From NCBI RefSeq assembly GCF_900100085.1, contig NZ_FNEJ01000001.1:1-64000 (forward strand): DNA of 64,000 nt. The letters run 5' to 3'. Shown one piece after another: positions 39,573 to 48,505 of the stretch; position 1 is the first letter of the stretch, and each line of letters begins with the position of its first letter. The stretch is from Salipiger marinus. Its GTDB lineage: Bacteria > Pseudomonadota > Alphaproteobacteria > Rhodobacterales > Rhodobacteraceae. The translations under genes and the position numbers were made by a program. Under the pieces are notes generated by a model. It saw nothing but the letters and a program-made list of their open reading frames with translations, searched no databases and was not told where the DNA came from.

Positions 39573-41407
39573 TGTTCGGTCAGCTTCAGTTCGATCCGCC
39601 GGTTCTGGGCGCGGGCCTCCGCCGTGTCCTCGGTATTCACCGGCTGGAACTGCCCGAACCCGTTGGCGGCCAGCCGCTGCGGCGGAATGCCAAGGTAATC
39701 GACCATATAGCGCACCACCGACAGCGCGCGGGCCTGACTCAGCTCCCAGTTGTCGCGGAAGGGCGCGCCAAGGCGCAGCGGCGTGTCGTCGGTATGGCCA
39801 TCGACGCGCAGCACCCAGTCGATGCCTTCGGGGATGTCCTCGGCGATGGCGCGGATGATCCCGGCGATCTTGGCGATCTCCGCCTCACCCGCGGGCGAAA
39901 GGTCTGCGCCCCCCGGCGGGAACAGCACTTCGGAGGAGAACACGAACCGGTCGCCCTCGATGCGGATGCCTTCCTGCGCGCCCACCACGTCGCGCAGACG
40001 GCCAAAGAATTCCGAACGGTAGCGTTCCAGATCCTGCGCCTCGGCCTCCAGCCGCTTGCGCTCGGCCTCTTCCAGCTGGCGGCGGCGGCGTTCCTCGGCA
40101 GCGGCACGGGCCAGCGCGGCGTTCAGATCGGTGCCCAGCGACTGCAGCTGCACCTGCGCCTGCACGTCTTTCTCGCGCGATTCGTCCAGAAGCCCCTGCA
40201 GCTGCGACAGCTGGGTGCGCAAGGCCGCCATCTGCTGGTTCAGAAGTTCGGTCTGGCGCTGTGCCGCGTCGGTCTCCGCCTCGCTGTCGGCCAGTTCGGA
40301 CCGCGCCTGCGCCAGCAGCGCCTGCCGTTCCGCCGCCCGGTCGCGGGTCTGCGCCAGATCGGCCTCGGCGGCGGCGCGGGCGGCAAGCGCTGCGGTCAGA
40401 CGGTCGCGCACCTCGTCGGCGGTCAGTTCCACCTCGCTGCGGGCGGCCTGCGCCTCGGCCAGATCGGCCTCGGCCTCGGCCTGCGCCGCGCGGGCCTGTT
40501 CAAGATCGGCGCGCAGTTCGTCGGACTGGTCGGCGGCAAGGGCTGCGGCCAGCCGCGCGTTCAGATCACCTTCGGCCTCGCGCGCGGCGGCAAGCAGCGT
40601 CAGCGTTTCTTCGGCGCGGCGGCGTTCATCCTCCAGCGCCATGGTCATGGCGGTCAGTTCGGTGTCGGCGTTTTCCAGACGGGCGCGCAGGGCGGCGGCG
40701 GCCTCGGCCTCGGCCAGACGCTGCGCCTCTTCCTCGGTGAGCTCGGCTTCAAGCTCCGACACCTGCGCCGACAGACCGCCCATCTGCGCCTCCTGATCGG
40801 CACTGCGGGCGCGCAGATCAGCCACCAGCGCCTCCAGCGCCTCGCGGCGGGCGGCGGCAAGCCGGGCGGCTTCGGTCTGGGCATCCATTTCGCTGCGGGT
40901 AGAGGCCAGCGCCGCATCAAGGCTGTCGCGATCCTCGGCCAGCGTGTCCCGTTCGGCGGCGAGCTGGTTGCGCGTCTGCGCCAGATCATCGCGTTCCGAA
41001 ATCAGCGCGGCGACCTGCGCCTCGAAATCGCTGATGCGGCCCTGCGCCTCGGTCAGGTCGGCGGCCTGCCGGTCGCGGGTGGCGGTCAGCGACGCGATCA
41101 GCGACTGCTGCTCGGCCAGCTGCGCCTCGGTGTCCGACAGGGTGGATTCCAGCTCTCCAAGCTGGGCGTTCAGTTCGGAATTGCGCCGCTCCTGCAGCCC
41201 CAGCGCCTGCGCCAGCGCCGCCACCTCCCCCGACAGCGAGGACAGCTGCGTTTCCTGCCCGGTGATGGTTTCACGCAGCGCAAACTGGATGACCATGAAG
41301 ATGGTCAGCACGAACATCAGCACCAGCAGCAGCCCGGTCATGGCATCGACAAAGCCGGGCCAGATATTGGCCTGCAACCGTGCTCCGCTGCGCCGGGACA
41401 GGGCCAT
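39569..41407 (-). CDS. MotB-like protein: TM helix, long coiled coil, OmpA peptidoglycan-binding domain
   Basis: A 612-residue inner-membrane-anchored protein. One TM helix (about 22-45) begins with IWPGFVDAMTGLLLVLMFVL; D21 is at the position of the proton-carrying Asp of MotB/ZorB. Residues about 55-450 are a heptad-rich, Ala/Glu/Arg coiled coil. The C terminus (about 485-612) is OmpA-like: DGHTDDTPLR, LSQARALSVVRYM, AANGFGQFQPV, NRRIEL. It would be the stator shaft partner of the ExbB/MotA-like protein, 3 bases upstream. The long periplasmic coiled coil between TM and OmpA is unlike flagellar MotB. No flagellar genes are in the window. Confidence 0.85.
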   Translation of the reverse strand: MALSRRSGARLQANIWPGFVDAMTGLLLVLMFVLTIFMVIQFALRETITGQETQLSSLSGEVAALAQALGLQERRNSELNAQLGELESTLSDTEAQLAEQQSLIASLTATRDRQAADLTEAQGRISDFEAQVAALISERDDLAQTRNQLAAERDTLAEDRDSLDAALASTRSEMDAQTEAARLAAARREALEALVADLRARSADQEAQMGGLSAQVSELEAELTEEEAQRLAEAEAAAALRARLENADTELTAMTMALEDERRRAEETLTLLAAAREAEGDLNARLAAALAADQSDELRADLEQARAAQAEAEADLAEAQAARSEVELTADEVRDRLTAALAARAAAEADLAQTRDRAAERQALLAQARSELADSEAETDAAQRQTELLNQQMAALRTQLSQLQGLLDESREKDVQAQVQLQSLGTDLNAALARAAAEERRRRQLEEAERKRLEAEAQDLERYRSEFFGRLRDVVGAQEGIRIEGDRFVFSSEVLFPPGGADLSPAGEAEIAKIAGIIRAIAEDIPEGIDWVLRVDGHTDDTPLRLGAPFRDNWELSQARALSVVRYMVDYLGIPPQRLAANGFGQFQPVNTEDTAEARAQNRRIELKLTEQ

Positions 41408-41410
41408 GGC

Positions 41411-42631
41411 TTAACCCTCGGTTCCGCCAGAGCGGGCGGGGCCGGGCCGCACCGGGCGGATCGGCGTGGCGCCCGGCTGCGGCGTGCGTCCGATCTGGGC
41501 GATGGTGCGGGTCAGGGTGGCCAGATCGGTGCGCAGTTCCGCCATGCTTTCCTGCCGACCGGCGGCGATTTCCTCGAGAATGCGCAGCATCTGCACGTCG
41601 ATCGACCGCAGGCGCATCCGGCTTTCGGCATCCAACCCCTCGGTGCTTTCGCGGCTTTCCAGCACGTCGATCAGGCGTTCCTGCCCTTCGGCGATGCGCG
41701 CCAGCGAATTGGACGACGGCGCCGTCGCCTCGATCCGTTCGGTCATCCGTTCCAGCGAATCCGCCAGCTGCCCCAGCCGCAGCTCGATATCCATGCGGCC
41801 CTGTTCGGTTTCGGCAAAAAGCGCGGTCATCCGCTCCATCTGCTCGGTCATCTTGTCCAGCACCAGACCGATGACCCCGGCCTCGCCGCCGCCCTCGCCA
41901 TCGCCCGAGGAAAAGCTGAGCTTGGTGATGGAGCTGAGCCATTCTTCCAGCTCGCGGTAAAACCGGTTCTGGCCATGGCCCGCGAACAGTTCCAGCAGGC
42001 CCACCACCAGCGATCCGGTCAGACCGAGCAGCGAGGAGGCAAAGGCCACGCCCATGCCGCCCAGCTGGCCCTCAAGCCCGCTCATCAGCCGCGAAAAGGT
42101 CTGCACCCCGGTCTCGCCCTCCTGCGGGGCAAGGCTGCGGATCGTGTCGACCAGCGCAGGCACCGTGGTGGCCAGACCGTAAAACGTGCCCAGAAGCCCC
42201 AGAAAGATCAGCAGCGACACGATATAGCGGGTGATTTCCCGCGCCTCGTCGATCCGCTGCGCCACCGAATCAAGGATCGACCGGGTGGAGGTGGTGGTGA
42301 TCTGCAGCCGCCGGTCGCGGCTGCGCAGCAAGGCCGCCAGCGGCGCCAGCAGGCGCGGCGCCTGCCCGGTGTCCTGACCGGCGGCGAATTTTTCGATCCA
42401 GCGCACCGACTGGATCAGCTGCGCGGCCTGAAAGAAGCAGGCCAGCACGCCCAGCCCGAAGACCAGAAGGATGAACCCGTTCAGATAGGGGTTCGATTGA
42501 AACACGGGCAGCACCCGGGGCAGCGCCAGCACGGCGCCAGCCGCCGACAGGCCGAGCACGGCCAGCATCAGAAGGATCTGGCGGATCGGCTGGCTGAAAT
42601 GGGCCTCGGCCTCGAGGTCGCGTCGGTCCAT
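41411..42631 (-). CDS. MotA/TolQ/ExbB-like proton channel protein
   Basis: A 406-residue inner-membrane protein. Four helices: about 15-37, 48-73, 134-160 and 192-220; helices 3 and 4 carry the family core (FLGLLGTFYGLATTVPAL and GGMGVAFASSLLGLTGSLV). A cytoplasmic tail of roughly 185 residues (about 222-406) is rich in coiled coil and ends in a Pro/Arg stretch. The ATG at 42631 is chosen because upstream codons are antisense to unrelated sequence. Paired with the MotB/OmpA-like gene, it should form a PMF-driven 5:2 stator. The long tail recalls ZorA of the Zorya defence system, but the Zorya effector genes are absent. Confidence 0.85.
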   Translation of the reverse strand: MDRRDLEAEAHFSQPIRQILLMLAVLGLSAAGAVLALPRVLPVFQSNPYLNGFILLVFGLGVLACFFQAAQLIQSVRWIEKFAAGQDTGQAPRLLAPLAALLRSRDRRLQITTTSTRSILDSVAQRIDEAREITRYIVSLLIFLGLLGTFYGLATTVPALVDTIRSLAPQEGETGVQTFSRLMSGLEGQLGGMGVAFASSLLGLTGSLVVGLLELFAGHGQNRFYRELEEWLSSITKLSFSSGDGEGGGEAGVIGLVLDKMTEQMERMTALFAETEQGRMDIELRLGQLADSLERMTERIEATAPSSNSLARIAEGQERLIDVLESRESTEGLDAESRMRLRSIDVQMLRILEEIAAGRQESMAELRTDLATLTRTIAQIGRTPQPGATPIRPVRPGPARSGGTEG

Positions 42632-42686
42632 TAGGGACACCTGACTTAAGCGGTAATTCGCCTGAAACCCTAGAGGTTTGCCCCGG

Positions 42687-43229
42687 TCAAGCCAAGCCGT
42701 TATCCACCAGATGCCGAACACGGCCCGCCAACCAGTGCAGTTCGGCATCGGGGATGCCCAGATGGTCCAGATGTGCGGCAGTATTCCACAGATACTCGCG
42801 GTTCGGTCCGCGCCCGCCGATGGCCTGCGCGATGATCCGCGCCTGATCTTCCAGATCCAGCCCGCCGCAATACTGCACGTGATCGGCATCGATCACATAA
42901 GTTACCGCCTCGACCTTGCGCCCGTCGCGCAGGGTCAGCGGCAGCCGCGCCTCCAGATAGGCGGCGGAGACCAGTTCGCGGTCGCGCAGATAGGCCAGCG
43001 TCGCCTCTTCGGTGCCCGGCGCGGCGCGCAGCGCCAGCCCGTCGCAGACGGCCCCCGGTTCGGCATCCAGCGCCAGCACCAGCCCCGGCGCCTCTGGCGT
43101 GCCGCGATGATGGATCGACCGCATGCAGAAGCTGCGGCGATAGCCGGGCAGGCTGGCATGCACCTGCTCGGCCACGGCAAAGCCGGGATTCCACAGCAGC
43201 GAGCCATAGCCAAAGATCCAAAGCGCCAT
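42687..43229 (-). CDS. Gamma-glutamylcyclotransferase (ChaC-like)
   Basis: Cleaves gamma-glutamyl peptides, in ChaC chiefly glutathione, to 5-oxoproline and Cys-Gly. It has 180 residues. The substrate-binding FGYGSLLWNPGF motif is at residues 6-17, CMRSIHHRGTPEAPGLVLAL follows, and the catalytic-Glu region is in RDRELVSAAYLEA. It begins at the ATG at 43229 and is divergent from the DUF2125 gene; upstream open codons are antisense. Confidence 0.88.
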   Translation of the reverse strand: MALWIFGYGSLLWNPGFAVAEQVHASLPGYRRSFCMRSIHHRGTPEAPGLVLALDAEPGAVCDGLALRAAPGTEEATLAYLRDRELVSAAYLEARLPLTLRDGRKVEAVTYVIDADHVQYCGGLDLEDQARIIAQAIGGRGPNREYLWNTAAHLDHLGIPDAELHWLAGRVRHLVDNGLA

Positions 43230-43295
43230 CGTTCTGGTCCTTTCCGAATGGCGGCTGTAAACACCAACTCGTTTGTGCAGAAAAGGGGCCGCCGC

Positions 43296-44231
43296 ATGAA
43301 ACATCTTGCCATTGCGGTGATCGCCGCGGCGCTGCTGTGGTCCGGGGTCTGGGTCTGGGCCGCCATGGCCGAACGCCGCGCCGTCACCGACTGGGCCGAG
43401 GCGCGCCGCACTGCCGGGGCCGAGGTCAGCTATGCCGATCTGAGCGTGCGCGGCTTTCCCAACCGCATCGACACCAGCTTCACCGATCTGCGGCTGGCCG
43501 ATCCGCAGGCGGGCTATGTCTGGCAGGCGCCGTTTTTCCAGTCCTTCCGCATGGTCTATAATGCCGGGCACCGCATCTTTGCCTTTGCCCCCGACCAGAC
43601 CGTGACCGGACCCGAGGGCGAGACCACGATCACCTCCGACGGGCTGCGCGCCAGTCTGGTGCAGGAGGAGGGCGAGGTGCTGCGCGCCAATCTGGAGGCG
43701 CGGGTGCTGAACCTTGGCGGCGCGCACCGCCTTGCGCTGGCCGGGATGACGGCGGCGCTGGTCCGGCAGCAGGGCACGGCCTATCATCTGGGGCTGGCCG
43801 CCGATGCGGCAGCGCTGCCCGAGGCCGCGCTGACCGGCGCGCTGCGGCTGGACGGGGTGGTGACGCTGGATGCGGCGCTGGCTCCCGGTCTGGCGGAGCG
43901 CCCGCAGCTGACCCATGTGGATCTGCGGCTCGCCGAATACACGCTGGGCGATATGGCGCTGCGGCTGACCGGCGCGGCAGAGGTGGATGCCGAAGGCCGG
44001 ATGGACGGTCAGGTGACGGTGCGCGCCGACAACTGGCGGGCGCTGCTGGCGCTGGCGCGCGACAGCGGCCAGATCCCCGCCGCCATGGCCGAGGTGCTGG
44101 AGGAGGCCCTGACGCTGGCCACCAGTTTCACCGCCACGCCGGACCGGCTGGATCTGCCGCTGACGCTGGACAGGGGCATGGCGCGGCTGGGTCCGATCCC
44201 GCTCGGCGAGGCTCCGCGCCTGCGCTTCTGA
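43296..44231 (+). CDS. DUF2125 domain-containing protein
   Basis: A 311-residue protein with an N-terminal membrane helix (about 3-25, AIAVIAAALLWSGVWVW) and a DUF2125 body beginning YADLSVRGFPNRIDTSFTDLRL, which is the hallmark of the family in alphaproteobacteria. The rest is beta-rich (ADPQAGYVWQAPFFQSF, FAPDQTV). Probably periplasmic and membrane-anchored. Function unknown; it resembles AsmA-like lipid-tunnel repeats in general pattern, but this is weak. It starts 66 bases from the divergent chaC start. Confidence 0.8.
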   Translation: MKHLAIAVIAAALLWSGVWVWAAMAERRAVTDWAEARRTAGAEVSYADLSVRGFPNRIDTSFTDLRLADPQAGYVWQAPFFQSFRMVYNAGHRIFAFAPDQTVTGPEGETTITSDGLRASLVQEEGEVLRANLEARVLNLGGAHRLALAGMTAALVRQQGTAYHLGLAADAAALPEAALTGALRLDGVVTLDAALAPGLAERPQLTHVDLRLAEYTLGDMALRLTGAAEVDAEGRMDGQVTVRADNWRALLALARDSGQIPAAMAEVLEEALTLATSFTATPDRLDLPLTLDRGMARLGPIPLGEAPRLRF

Positions 44232-44270
44232 CCGCTTGCCCTGCTGCGGGGGTTTCGGCAGTCTGCCCGC

Positions 44271-45242
44271 ATGAAGCTGCTCGCCCTCCCGCTTGTTCTG
44301 GCCGCAGGCACCGCGCTGGCCGAAGCCCCCGAGGCGGGCGCCACGGCGGCGCGCGCCTTTCTGGACGGCGAGGCGGCGGCGCTCTGGGACCGGATGACCC
44401 CGGATCTGCAGGCGGTTCTGGGCACGCCACAGGCGCTGCGCGATCTGCGCACCGATCTGGCGGCGGCCTTCGGCACCGAAACGGCGCTGCTGTCCACAGA
44501 GACCCGGACCGAAGGCGCGGCACAGGTCTTTGACCGCCGCTCCGCATGGTCGGGATCGGATCAGCCGCTGCAGATCCTCGTGTCGCTGGACAGTGCCGGG
44601 CGGGTGGCGGGGTTTCTGGTCCGCCCCGTTCCCCAGCCCGCCGACAGCCCCTATCTGGCCTACCGCACCAAGGCCGATCTGCACCTGCCCGTCACCGGCG
44701 ACTGGCAGGTGGTCTGGGGCGGGCGCAGCATCGACCAGAATTATCACGCCGCCGACCCGGGCCAGCGGTTTGCGCTGGATCTTCTGGTGATGCGGGACGG
44801 CGCCAGCCATGACGGCGATCCCGCACGGCGCGACAGCTATCACTGCTGGGACCAGCCCATCCTCGCCCCCGCCCCGGGCGTGGTGCTGCGGGCGGAGGAC
44901 GGGCTGCCCGACCAGCCCATCGGCAGCACCGAGGCCCGGCGCCCGCTTGGCAACCATGTGGTGCTGGATCTGGGCACCGGCGAATATGCCTTTCTCGCCC
45001 ATCTGCGGCAGGGCAGCGTGGCGGTCGCCCCCGGCGCGGAGGTGACGCGCGGCCAGAGGCTGGGCCGCTGCGGCAACAGCGGCAACAGCACGGAGCCGCA
45101 TCTGCACCTGCATCTGCAGACCACGCCCGAACTGGGCCGGGGCTTTGGCCTGCCCGCGCAGTTTCAGGACTATGTCGCCGATGGCGCCGTCGTGGCGCGC
45201 GGCGAACCGGAGCGGGGACAGACCATCCGCCCGGCCCCCTGA
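44271..45242 (+). CDS. Exported M23-family peptidase with N-terminal DUF3887-like domain
   Basis: A 323-residue exported protein with a signal peptide (cleavage after ALA, residue 17). The N-terminal domain (about 20-120; RAFLDGEAAALWDRMTPDL) resembles the DUF3887/NTF2-like type. The M23 domain follows, with the first ligands in NYHAADPGQRFALDLL and the HLHLH metal motif near residue 280 (GNSGNSTEPHLHLH). A Cys pair (C197, C262) could form a disulfide. The second M23-type protein within 7 kb; the two are not close copies. Could be a peptidoglycan endopeptidase. Confidence 0.78.
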   Translation: MKLLALPLVLAAGTALAEAPEAGATAARAFLDGEAAALWDRMTPDLQAVLGTPQALRDLRTDLAAAFGTETALLSTETRTEGAAQVFDRRSAWSGSDQPLQILVSLDSAGRVAGFLVRPVPQPADSPYLAYRTKADLHLPVTGDWQVVWGGRSIDQNYHAADPGQRFALDLLVMRDGASHDGDPARRDSYHCWDQPILAPAPGVVLRAEDGLPDQPIGSTEARRPLGNHVVLDLGTGEYAFLAHLRQGSVAVAPGAEVTRGQRLGRCGNSGNSTEPHLHLHLQTTPELGRGFGLPAQFQDYVADGAVVARGEPERGQTIRPAP

Positions 45243-45287
45243 CGCAGCCCCCTTGCCAGAGCGGCGGAACAGCGAAAGACTGATGCC

Positions 45288-46553
45288 ATGCCCGACGCCC
45301 TGTCCCATCGCATCGAAACCCGCCGCGACGCGCTGATCGCGCTGACGCAGGCGCTGATCCGCATTCCCACGCTGAACCCGCCCGGCCAGCATTACCGCGA
45401 GATCTGCGACCTGCTGCAGGCACGGCTGGCCGCGCGCGGCTTTGACACCACGCTGATCCGTGCCGAAGGCGCGCCGGGGGACAGCGACAGGTATCCGCGC
45501 TGGAACCTCGTGGCCCGGCACGAAGGGCCGCGCCCCGGCCCCTGCGTGCATTTCAATTCGCATCACGACGTGGTCGAACTGGGGGCGGGCTGGACCCGCG
45601 ATCCCTTTGCCGCAGATCTGGAGGGCGACCGCATCTACGGGCGCGGCGCCTGCGACATGAAGGGCGGGCTTGCCGCCTCGGTCATCGCGGTCGAGGCATT
45701 TCTGGACCAGCACCCCGGCTATTGCGGCGCCATCGAACTCAGCGCCACCGCCGACGAGGAAACCGGCGGCTATGGCGGCGTGGCGCATCTGGCACAGCAG
45801 GGCTGGTTCGCGCCCGAGCGGGTGCAGCATGTCATCATTCCCGAACCGCTGGACAAGCACCGCATCTGCCTTGGCCATCGCGGCGGCTGGTGGGCCGAGA
45901 TCGAGACCAAGGGCGAGATCGCGCATGGATCCATGCCTTTTCTGGGCGACTGTGCGGTGCGCCATATGGGCGCGGTGCTTTCAGCCTTCGAGGAGCACCT
46001 CTTTCCCGCCATGGCGCAGCGCCGCACCGACATGCCGGTGGTGCCCGAGGGCGCGCGCAGTTCCACCATGAACATCAATTCGATCCATGGCGGCCAGCCA
46101 GACCATCACGACGGCCTGCCCGCCCATTGCGTGCCCGACAGCTGCCGCATCGTCATCGACCGCCGCTTCCTGATGGAGGAAACCGTGGAGGGCGTGCGCG
46201 CCGAAATCGTGGCGCTGCTGGAGGATCTGAAAACCCGCCGCCCCGATTTCGACTATGAACTGCGCGAACTGAACCGCGTGCTGCCTTCGATGACCGACCG
46301 CACAGCCCCCGTCGTCACCACGGTCGCCGCCGCCATCACCGAAATGCTGGGGGTTGATCCGTCCTATGTCGCCTCGCCGGGCAGCTACGACCAGAAACAT
46401 ATCGACCGGATCGGGCGGCTGAAAAACTGCATCGCCTATGGTCCCGGCGTGCTGGAACTGGCGCATAAGCCCGATGAATGGATCGGCGTGACCGACATGC
46501 TCGACAGCGCCCGCGTCATGGGCCGCAGCCTCGAAAAGATCCTGCTGGCCTGA
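45288..46553 (+). CDS. M20-family deacylase (acetylornithine deacetylase/succinyl-diaminopimelate desuccinylase related)
   Basis: A cytosolic zinc amidohydrolase of 421 residues. The metal-binding motifs are HFNSHHDVVELG (first His and Asp), GRGACDMKGGLAAS (bridging Asp) and ADEETGGYGG (catalytic Glu-Glu). The dimerisation lid contains GGWWAEIETKGEIAHGSMPF. The substrate could be an N-acyl amino acid; true ArgE or DapE cannot be told apart here. The gene is isolated and convergent with panC across the long inverted repeat. Confidence 0.82.
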   Translation: MPDALSHRIETRRDALIALTQALIRIPTLNPPGQHYREICDLLQARLAARGFDTTLIRAEGAPGDSDRYPRWNLVARHEGPRPGPCVHFNSHHDVVELGAGWTRDPFAADLEGDRIYGRGACDMKGGLAASVIAVEAFLDQHPGYCGAIELSATADEETGGYGGVAHLAQQGWFAPERVQHVIIPEPLDKHRICLGHRGGWWAEIETKGEIAHGSMPFLGDCAVRHMGAVLSAFEEHLFPAMAQRRTDMPVVPEGARSSTMNINSIHGGQPDHHDGLPAHCVPDSCRIVIDRRFLMEETVEGVRAEIVALLEDLKTRRPDFDYELRELNRVLPSMTDRTAPVVTTVAAAITEMLGVDPSYVASPGSYDQKHIDRIGRLKNCIAYGPGVLELAHKPDEWIGVTDMLDSARVMGRSLEKILLA

Positions 46554-46604
46554 TCCGCCCCTGCCCCGCGCCCCGCTTCGGCACGGTCACGCCTGCCTCC
46601 GGCG

Positions 46605-46659
46605 GGGATATTTTGGGTCAGAAGAAGCAGCTTGAACTTCTTCTGACCCAAAATATCCC
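46605..46659. repeat. Long perfect inverted repeat between convergent genes
   Basis: Two perfect 23-base arms (46605-46627 and 46637-46659) with a 9-base loop. Each arm starts from GGGATATTT and ends in AGAAGAAG at the loop. On the minus strand the right arm is preceded by a GC hairpin (46660-46667 with 46675-46682). The hairpin-then-box order matches 1622-1671. It may terminate both the M20 and pan transcripts; T runs are weak, so a structural or repeat role is possible. Confidence 0.85.
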
Positions 46660-46692
46660 GGGGGCGCGGGGGCAGCGCCCCCGCTGCTCCGC

Positions 46693-47535
46693 TCAGCCGA
46701 CCGCGATATTGTCGATCAGCCGCACGCCCCCCAGCCAAGCCGCCGCCAGCAGGCGGGCCGGAGGACCGGCGCGGTCCAGCGGCGCCAGATCCCGCGCCGC
46801 GCGCAGGTCCAGATACTCCACCCGGTCAAAGCCCGCCTCCTGCAGCGCGGCCTCGGCAGCGGGACGCAGATCCGCAAGCGCCGCGCCCTGCCCCAGATCT
46901 GCCGCCATGCCGGTCAGCACCCGGTAAAGCGTGGCGGCGGCGGCGCGGGTTTCGGAGGGCAGCCGCATATTGCGCGAGGACATGGCCAGCCCGTCGGGTT
47001 CGCGCACCGTCGGACAGGGCACCACCTCCACCGGCAGATCGAGATCGGCGGCCATGCGCGTGACCACCTGCAGCTGCTGGTAGTCCTTTTCGCCAAAATA
47101 GGCCCGGTCGGCGCCGGTCTGGGCAAAAAGCTTCGCCACAACCGTGGTCACGCCGTCGAAATGGCCGGGCCGGTGCGCGCCGCACAGGCCCTCGGTCAGC
47201 CCGGTCACGGAGACTTTGGTGGCAAAACCTTCGGGGTAAATCTCCTCCGGGGCGGGCACGTAGATGACATCCACCGCCAAGGGCGCAAGCTTGACCGCGT
47301 CCGCCTCTTCGGTGCGCGGATAGCCCGCCAGATCAGCGGGGTTGTTGAACTGCGCGGGGTTGACGAAGATCGTCACGATCACCCGGTCGCAGGCGGCCTT
47401 TGCCGCCTCCACAAGGCTCAGATGCCCCGCATGCAGCGCGCCCATGGTCGGCACCACGCCCACGCTCTGCCCCGCGCGTTTCCACGCGGTGACGCAGCGG
47501 CGCAGGTCGGCGCGGGTCCGGATCAGCGCGGTCAT
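46693..47535 (-). CDS. panC: Pantothenate synthetase
   Basis: Condenses pantoate with beta-alanine using ATP. It has 280 residues. Motifs are [14 protein letters not shown] (HIGH-like), [25 protein letters not shown] (KMSKS-like lysine region), and [13 protein letters not shown]. It overlaps the panB stop by 4 bases and forms a two-gene vitamin B5 operon with panB. panD is not in the window. Confidence 0.96.
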   Translation of the reverse strand: MTALIRTRADLRRCVTAWKRAGQSVGVVPTMGALHAGHLSLVEAAKAACDRVIVTIFVNPAQFNNPADLAGYPRTEEADAVKLAPLAVDVIYVPAPEEIYPEGFATKVSVTGLTEGLCGAHRPGHFDGVTTVVAKLFAQTGADRAYFGEKDYQQLQVVTRMAADLDLPVEVVPCPTVREPDGLAMSSRNMRLPSETRAAAATLYRVLTGMAADLGQGAALADLRPAAEAALQEAGFDRVEYLDLRAARDLAPLDRAGPPARLLAAAWLGGVRLIDNIAVG

Positions 47536-48368
47536 TGCGCGCCTCCGGCGGGGGTCGTGTCGGCGAAGACATGTTCGGGGCCGGGGAAACTGCGCTCGCG
47601 CACCTCGGCGGCATATTCCTCGATCGCGGCCTCGGCCTGATGGCCCAGCGACGCATAGCGTTTCACGAATTTCGGGCGGAAGGCGGTGAACAGTCCCAGC
47701 ATGTCATCGACCACGAGGATCTGCCCGTCACATCCCGCCGAAGCCCCGATGCCGATGGTGGGGATCGGCACCTGCTGCGTGACCTGATCGGCCAGCGCGG
47801 CGGGCAGCTTTTCCAGCACCACGGCAAAGGCCCCGGCTTCGGCCACGGCGCGGGCATCGGCCAGCAGCCGGTCCGCCGCAGCCCCGCGGCCCTGCACCTT
47901 GTAGCCGCCCAGCGTGTTGATGCTTTGCGGGGTCAGCCCGACATGCGCCATCACCGGCACGCCGCGCGCCACCAGAAAGGCGATCGTGTCGGCCATGGCC
48001 ACGCCGCCTTCCAGCTTCACCGCAGCGCAGCCGGTTTCCGCCATAAGCCGGGCGGCATTGGCAAAGGCCTGCTGCGGGCTTTGTTCGTAGCTGCCGAAGG
48101 GCATGTCCACCACCATCATCGCCCGGCGCAGCCCGCGGCGCACCGCCTGACCGTGCAGGATCATCATCTCCATCGTGACGCCAAGGGTGGAGGACAGGCC
48201 GTGCAGCACCATGCCGACGGAATCGCCCACCAGCACGAAATCGCAATGCGGATCCATCAGCTCGGCCATGGGGGTGGTGTAGGCGGTCAGGCTGACCAGC
48301 GGCACGCCGCCCTTGCGGGCGCGGATGTCATCGGGCAGCGGCGCGGTCTTTTTCGCGGTCGCGCTCAT
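47532..48368 (-). CDS. panB: Ketopantoate hydroxymethyltransferase
   Basis: Makes ketopantoate from 2-ketoisovalerate and methylene-THF. A TIM barrel of 278 residues. Motifs are MLTAY-type [25 protein letters not shown] (metal Asp), [17 protein letters not shown] and GHVGLTPQ-type [11 protein letters not shown]. The ATG at 48368 is taken because GGAGACG precedes it; upstream open codons lie in the divergent promoter. First gene of panBC. Confidence 0.96.
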   Translation of the reverse strand: MSATAKKTAPLPDDIRARKGGVPLVSLTAYTTPMAELMDPHCDFVLVGDSVGMVLHGLSSTLGVTMEMMILHGQAVRRGLRRAMMVVDMPFGSYEQSPQQAFANAARLMAETGCAAVKLEGGVAMADTIAFLVARGVPVMAHVGLTPQSINTLGGYKVQGRGAAADRLLADARAVAEAGAFAVVLEKLPAALADQVTQQVPIPTIGIGASAGCDGQILVVDDMLGLFTAFRPKFVKRYASLGHQAEAAIEEYAAEVRERSFPGPEHVFADTTPAGGAQ

Positions 48369-48505
48369 GGACGTCTCCTCTCGTTCACAAGGCTGGCGCG
48401 GTCTAGCAGCCTTGCCGCCGCTGCGCCAGTCGCAATGCCGCGCCAGATCTTGCACGCGCAGCAGATTTGCGCGCAGACTGGCCCCGTCCCATTAGGAGAG
48501 AGCCC

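Noticed and set aside
38985-42631. Complete Zorya defence system
   Set aside because: Only ZorA/ZorB-like channel genes are present; there is no ZorC, ZorD helicase or ZorE nuclease, and the neighbour is a YdeI-like gene.
39572-42634. Plus-strand open frame of about 1000 codons opposite the stator pair
   Set aside because: Produced by the repetitive Ala/Glu/Arg coiled-coil codons on the other strand.
42687-45965. Long minus-strand frame continuing upstream of chaC across the DUF2125, M23 and M20 genes
   Set aside because: Antisense shadow of well-supported plus-strand genes; only the last 180 codons match a family (ChaC).
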